A stretch of DNA of 64,000 bases, from the NCBI RefSeq assembly GCF_014243345.1, contig NZ_JACLZF010000002.1, positions 744,001 to 808,000 on the forward strand. The letters are read 5' to 3'. Below the pieces are notes generated by a model, which was given only the letters and a program-made list of their open reading frames with translations, did not search any database and had not been told where the DNA came from. Position 1 is the first letter of the stretch; the number at the start of each line of letters is the position of its first letter. Positions 62,755 to 64,000 of this stretch are shown here, piece after piece. Both the position numbers and the translations under genes were made by a program. Source of the DNA: Robiginitalea sp. SC105. Its GTDB lineage: Bacteria > Bacteroidota > Bacteroidia > Flavobacteriales > Flavobacteriaceae.

Positions 62755-63953
62755 TGCTCCTCCGCAATACTTTCCATACCACCTATTGTACGAATATCCA
62801 CCCCGGGGGTGACTGGGATACCACCTTTTCTGCCCTTGAAAAACACCTGGTGGGAATCCGCAATTCAGTTGCCCCGGGAATGCCCTTTGGCCTTGGCCTG
62901 CGACTTTCCGACAAGGCCAGCCGCGAACTCGGCCTGGGGGAGCGGCTTGCCGATTTCAGGCGCTGGCTCGATGCGCGGGATATCTATGTGTTCACCATGA
63001 ACGGGTTCCCGTTCGGGACCTTCCACGGGCAGCCGGTCAAGGACCGGGTACACGAACCTGACTGGACCACCCCGGAGCGCCTCGCATATACCCGGCGGCT
63101 TTTCGACCAGCTCAGCTTTTTGTTGCCACAGGGGGGTGAAGGGGGGATTTCCACCTCCCCGGTCAGCTACCGGCACTGGTTTGCCACGCCGGAGAAGCGG
63201 GTTGCGGCCCTGAAGTCCGGGGCCCGGAACATGGCCCAGGTAGCCATGGACCTGATCGAAAAGGAACGGGAAACCGGGCAGTACCTGCACCTGGATATTG
63301 AACCGGAACCGGACGGCCTGCTCGAAAACAGTGCCGATGTCCTGGAATATTACCGGGATTACCTCCTTCCGGAAGGGATCTCCCTCCTTTCGGAACGGTT
63401 GGGAATGCCTGAGGGGGAAGCCCGGTCAGCACTCCTGCGGCATATTACCATCTGTTATGACATCTGCCATTTTGCCCTGGCATTTGAAGGGCCCGAAACG
63501 GTTTTCGGCCTTTTGGCGGAGCAGGGCATACAGGTGGGTAAAATACAGGTGAGTGCGGCCCTGCGGATCCGGGCCGATAAGAGCGGGAGGGAGGACGCCC
63601 TCAGGGCACTTGCCGAATTCAACGAACCGGTATACCTGCACCAGGTAACCCAGTTAACCCCGGCAGGCGTCCGGACCTGGCCGGATCTACCCGACTTACT
63701 GGCAGCGCCCCCCGAATTCGGGGAACTCCGGGCGCACTTCCACGTGCCCATCTTTGCGGAAGGGTACGGGGTGCTTGGGGCTACGCAACAGGAAATCCTG
63801 GAGGTGCTGGCTTATCTGGCTGCGAACCCTGTTTGCCGGCACCTGGAGGTGGAGACCTACACCTGGGAGGTTTTGCCAGCCGGGTTGAAAGAGGACCTGG
63901 CCGCATCCATATCACGGGAGCTGCTCTGGCTCCGCAATGCCCTGGAAGCATGA
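62754..63953 (+). CDS. eboE: EboE, TIM-barrel (xylose-isomerase-like) protein of the ebo operon
   Basis: A 399 aa cytoplasmic protein. The N-terminal NTFHTTYCTNIHPGGDWDTTF and the conserved TMNGFPFGTFHGQPVKDRVH are typical of EboE. Candidate metal or sugar ligands are seen in HLDIEPEPDG, YDICHFALAFE and VETYTWEVLP, consistent with a sugar-phosphate isomerase/epimerase-like barrel, so it may act on the EboD product. The reaction is not known. Its ATG (62754) shares a base with the eboD stop, and its stop overlaps the eboF start. Confidence 0.88.
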   Translation: MLLRNTFHTTYCTNIHPGGDWDTTFSALEKHLVGIRNSVAPGMPFGLGLRLSDKASRELGLGERLADFRRWLDARDIYVFTMNGFPFGTFHGQPVKDRVHEPDWTTPERLAYTRRLFDQLSFLLPQGGEGGISTSPVSYRHWFATPEKRVAALKSGARNMAQVAMDLIEKERETGQYLHLDIEPEPDGLLENSADVLEYYRDYLLPEGISLLSERLGMPEGEARSALLRHITICYDICHFALAFEGPETVFGLLAEQGIQVGKIQVSAALRIRADKSGREDALRALAEFNEPVYLHQVTQLTPAGVRTWPDLPDLLAAPPEFGELRAHFHVPIFAEGYGVLGATQQEILEVLAYLAANPVCRHLEVETYTWEVLPAGLKEDLAASISRELLWLRNALEA

Positions 63954-64000
63954 AAAAGACCGTTGTCATCAACGCAGTCGGGTTGACCCGGCGCCTTATC
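63950..64000 (+). CDS. eboF: EboF, alkaline phosphatase family protein (N-terminal 17 codons only)
   Basis: The window ends after 17 codons: MKKTVVINAVGLTRRLI. The pattern VVINxVGLT is the usual start of the nucleotide pyrophosphatase / alkaline phosphatase family member that ends ebo clusters. The ATG overlaps the eboE stop (ATGA, 63950-63953). The rest of the gene must lie beyond the window. Confidence 0.75.
   Translation, partial: MKKTVVINAVGLTRRLI

Overview
The window looks like a contiguous, gene-dense chromosome segment from a GC-rich member of the Flavobacteriaceae (Bacteroidota). The genus Robiginitalea would fit, but the sequence alone cannot prove it. The support is: many start sites preceded by the Bacteroidota -7 element TAnnTTTG and no Shine-Dalgarno sequence; many lipoproteins with the lipobox next to the N-terminus; flavobacterial-type YidC, Lon, RpsA and MnmA; and characteristic families such as DUF2807/DUF4097 head-to-tail genes, FAS1 repeat lipoproteins and a UMF1-type MFS. 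I found no rRNA, tRNA, CRISPR array, insertion sequence or prophage. No stretch without a gene exceeds about 290 bp.

Layout. 1-7.2 kb: pyrG and yidC, a four-FAS1 lipoprotein, and mnmA. 7.3-18.9 kb: a nitronate monooxygenase, then a minus-strand block of exported proteins (TPR protein, large beta-propeller/HEAT/cytochrome c lipoprotein, M28 glutamate-carboxypeptidase-like peptidase, carbamoylase-type amidase) and a GT4 trehalose synthase. 19-29 kb: very tightly packed housekeeping genes (TRIC channel, cyclophilin lipoprotein, Nudix CoA hydrolase, PlsC, ECF sigma factor plus membrane partner, M20D amidohydrolase, xerD, aroQ, lpdA, msrB and a collagen-like lipoprotein). 29-39 kb: an alpha-glucan operon consisting of an MFS disaccharide permease, glgE, maltokinase, glgB and a GH31 alpha-glucosidase, followed by an M48 lipoprotein peptidase and a UMF1-type MFS. 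41-45 kb: a minus-strand operon of ECF sigma factor, membrane anti-sigma-like protein, DUF4097 and two tandem DUF2807 lipoproteins. 45-58 kb: lon, cmk, a Kbp-like BON-LysM gene, rpsA, pyrR-pyrB-(110 aa unknown)-rnz, pdxH, a SixA-type phosphatase, ppk1 and ppx. 58-64 kb: miaE, and divergent from it a complete ebo operon (eboA-B-C-D-E and the first 17 codons of eboF, cut by the window end).

How the genes work together. The ebo operon is the least understood system here. It combines a TatD-like hydrolase, a UbiA-type membrane prenyltransferase, a sugar-phosphate cyclase, a TIM-barrel protein, an EboA protein of unknown function and a phosphatase-family protein. It has its own promoter and tightly spaced or overlapping genes. 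The glucan operon carries maltokinase, GlgE and GlgB but no trehalose synthase TreS, so imported maltose may feed glucan synthesis through maltose-1-phosphate. The sigma/DUF4097/DUF2807 operon looks like an envelope-stress response with surface beta-helix effectors. The sixA-ppk1-ppx group handles polyphosphate.

Coding on opposite strands is unusually compact: two divergent genes share a CATG start/start palindrome, and two convergent genes share a TTAG stop/stop. All function calls rest on reading motifs by eye. No database search was run.
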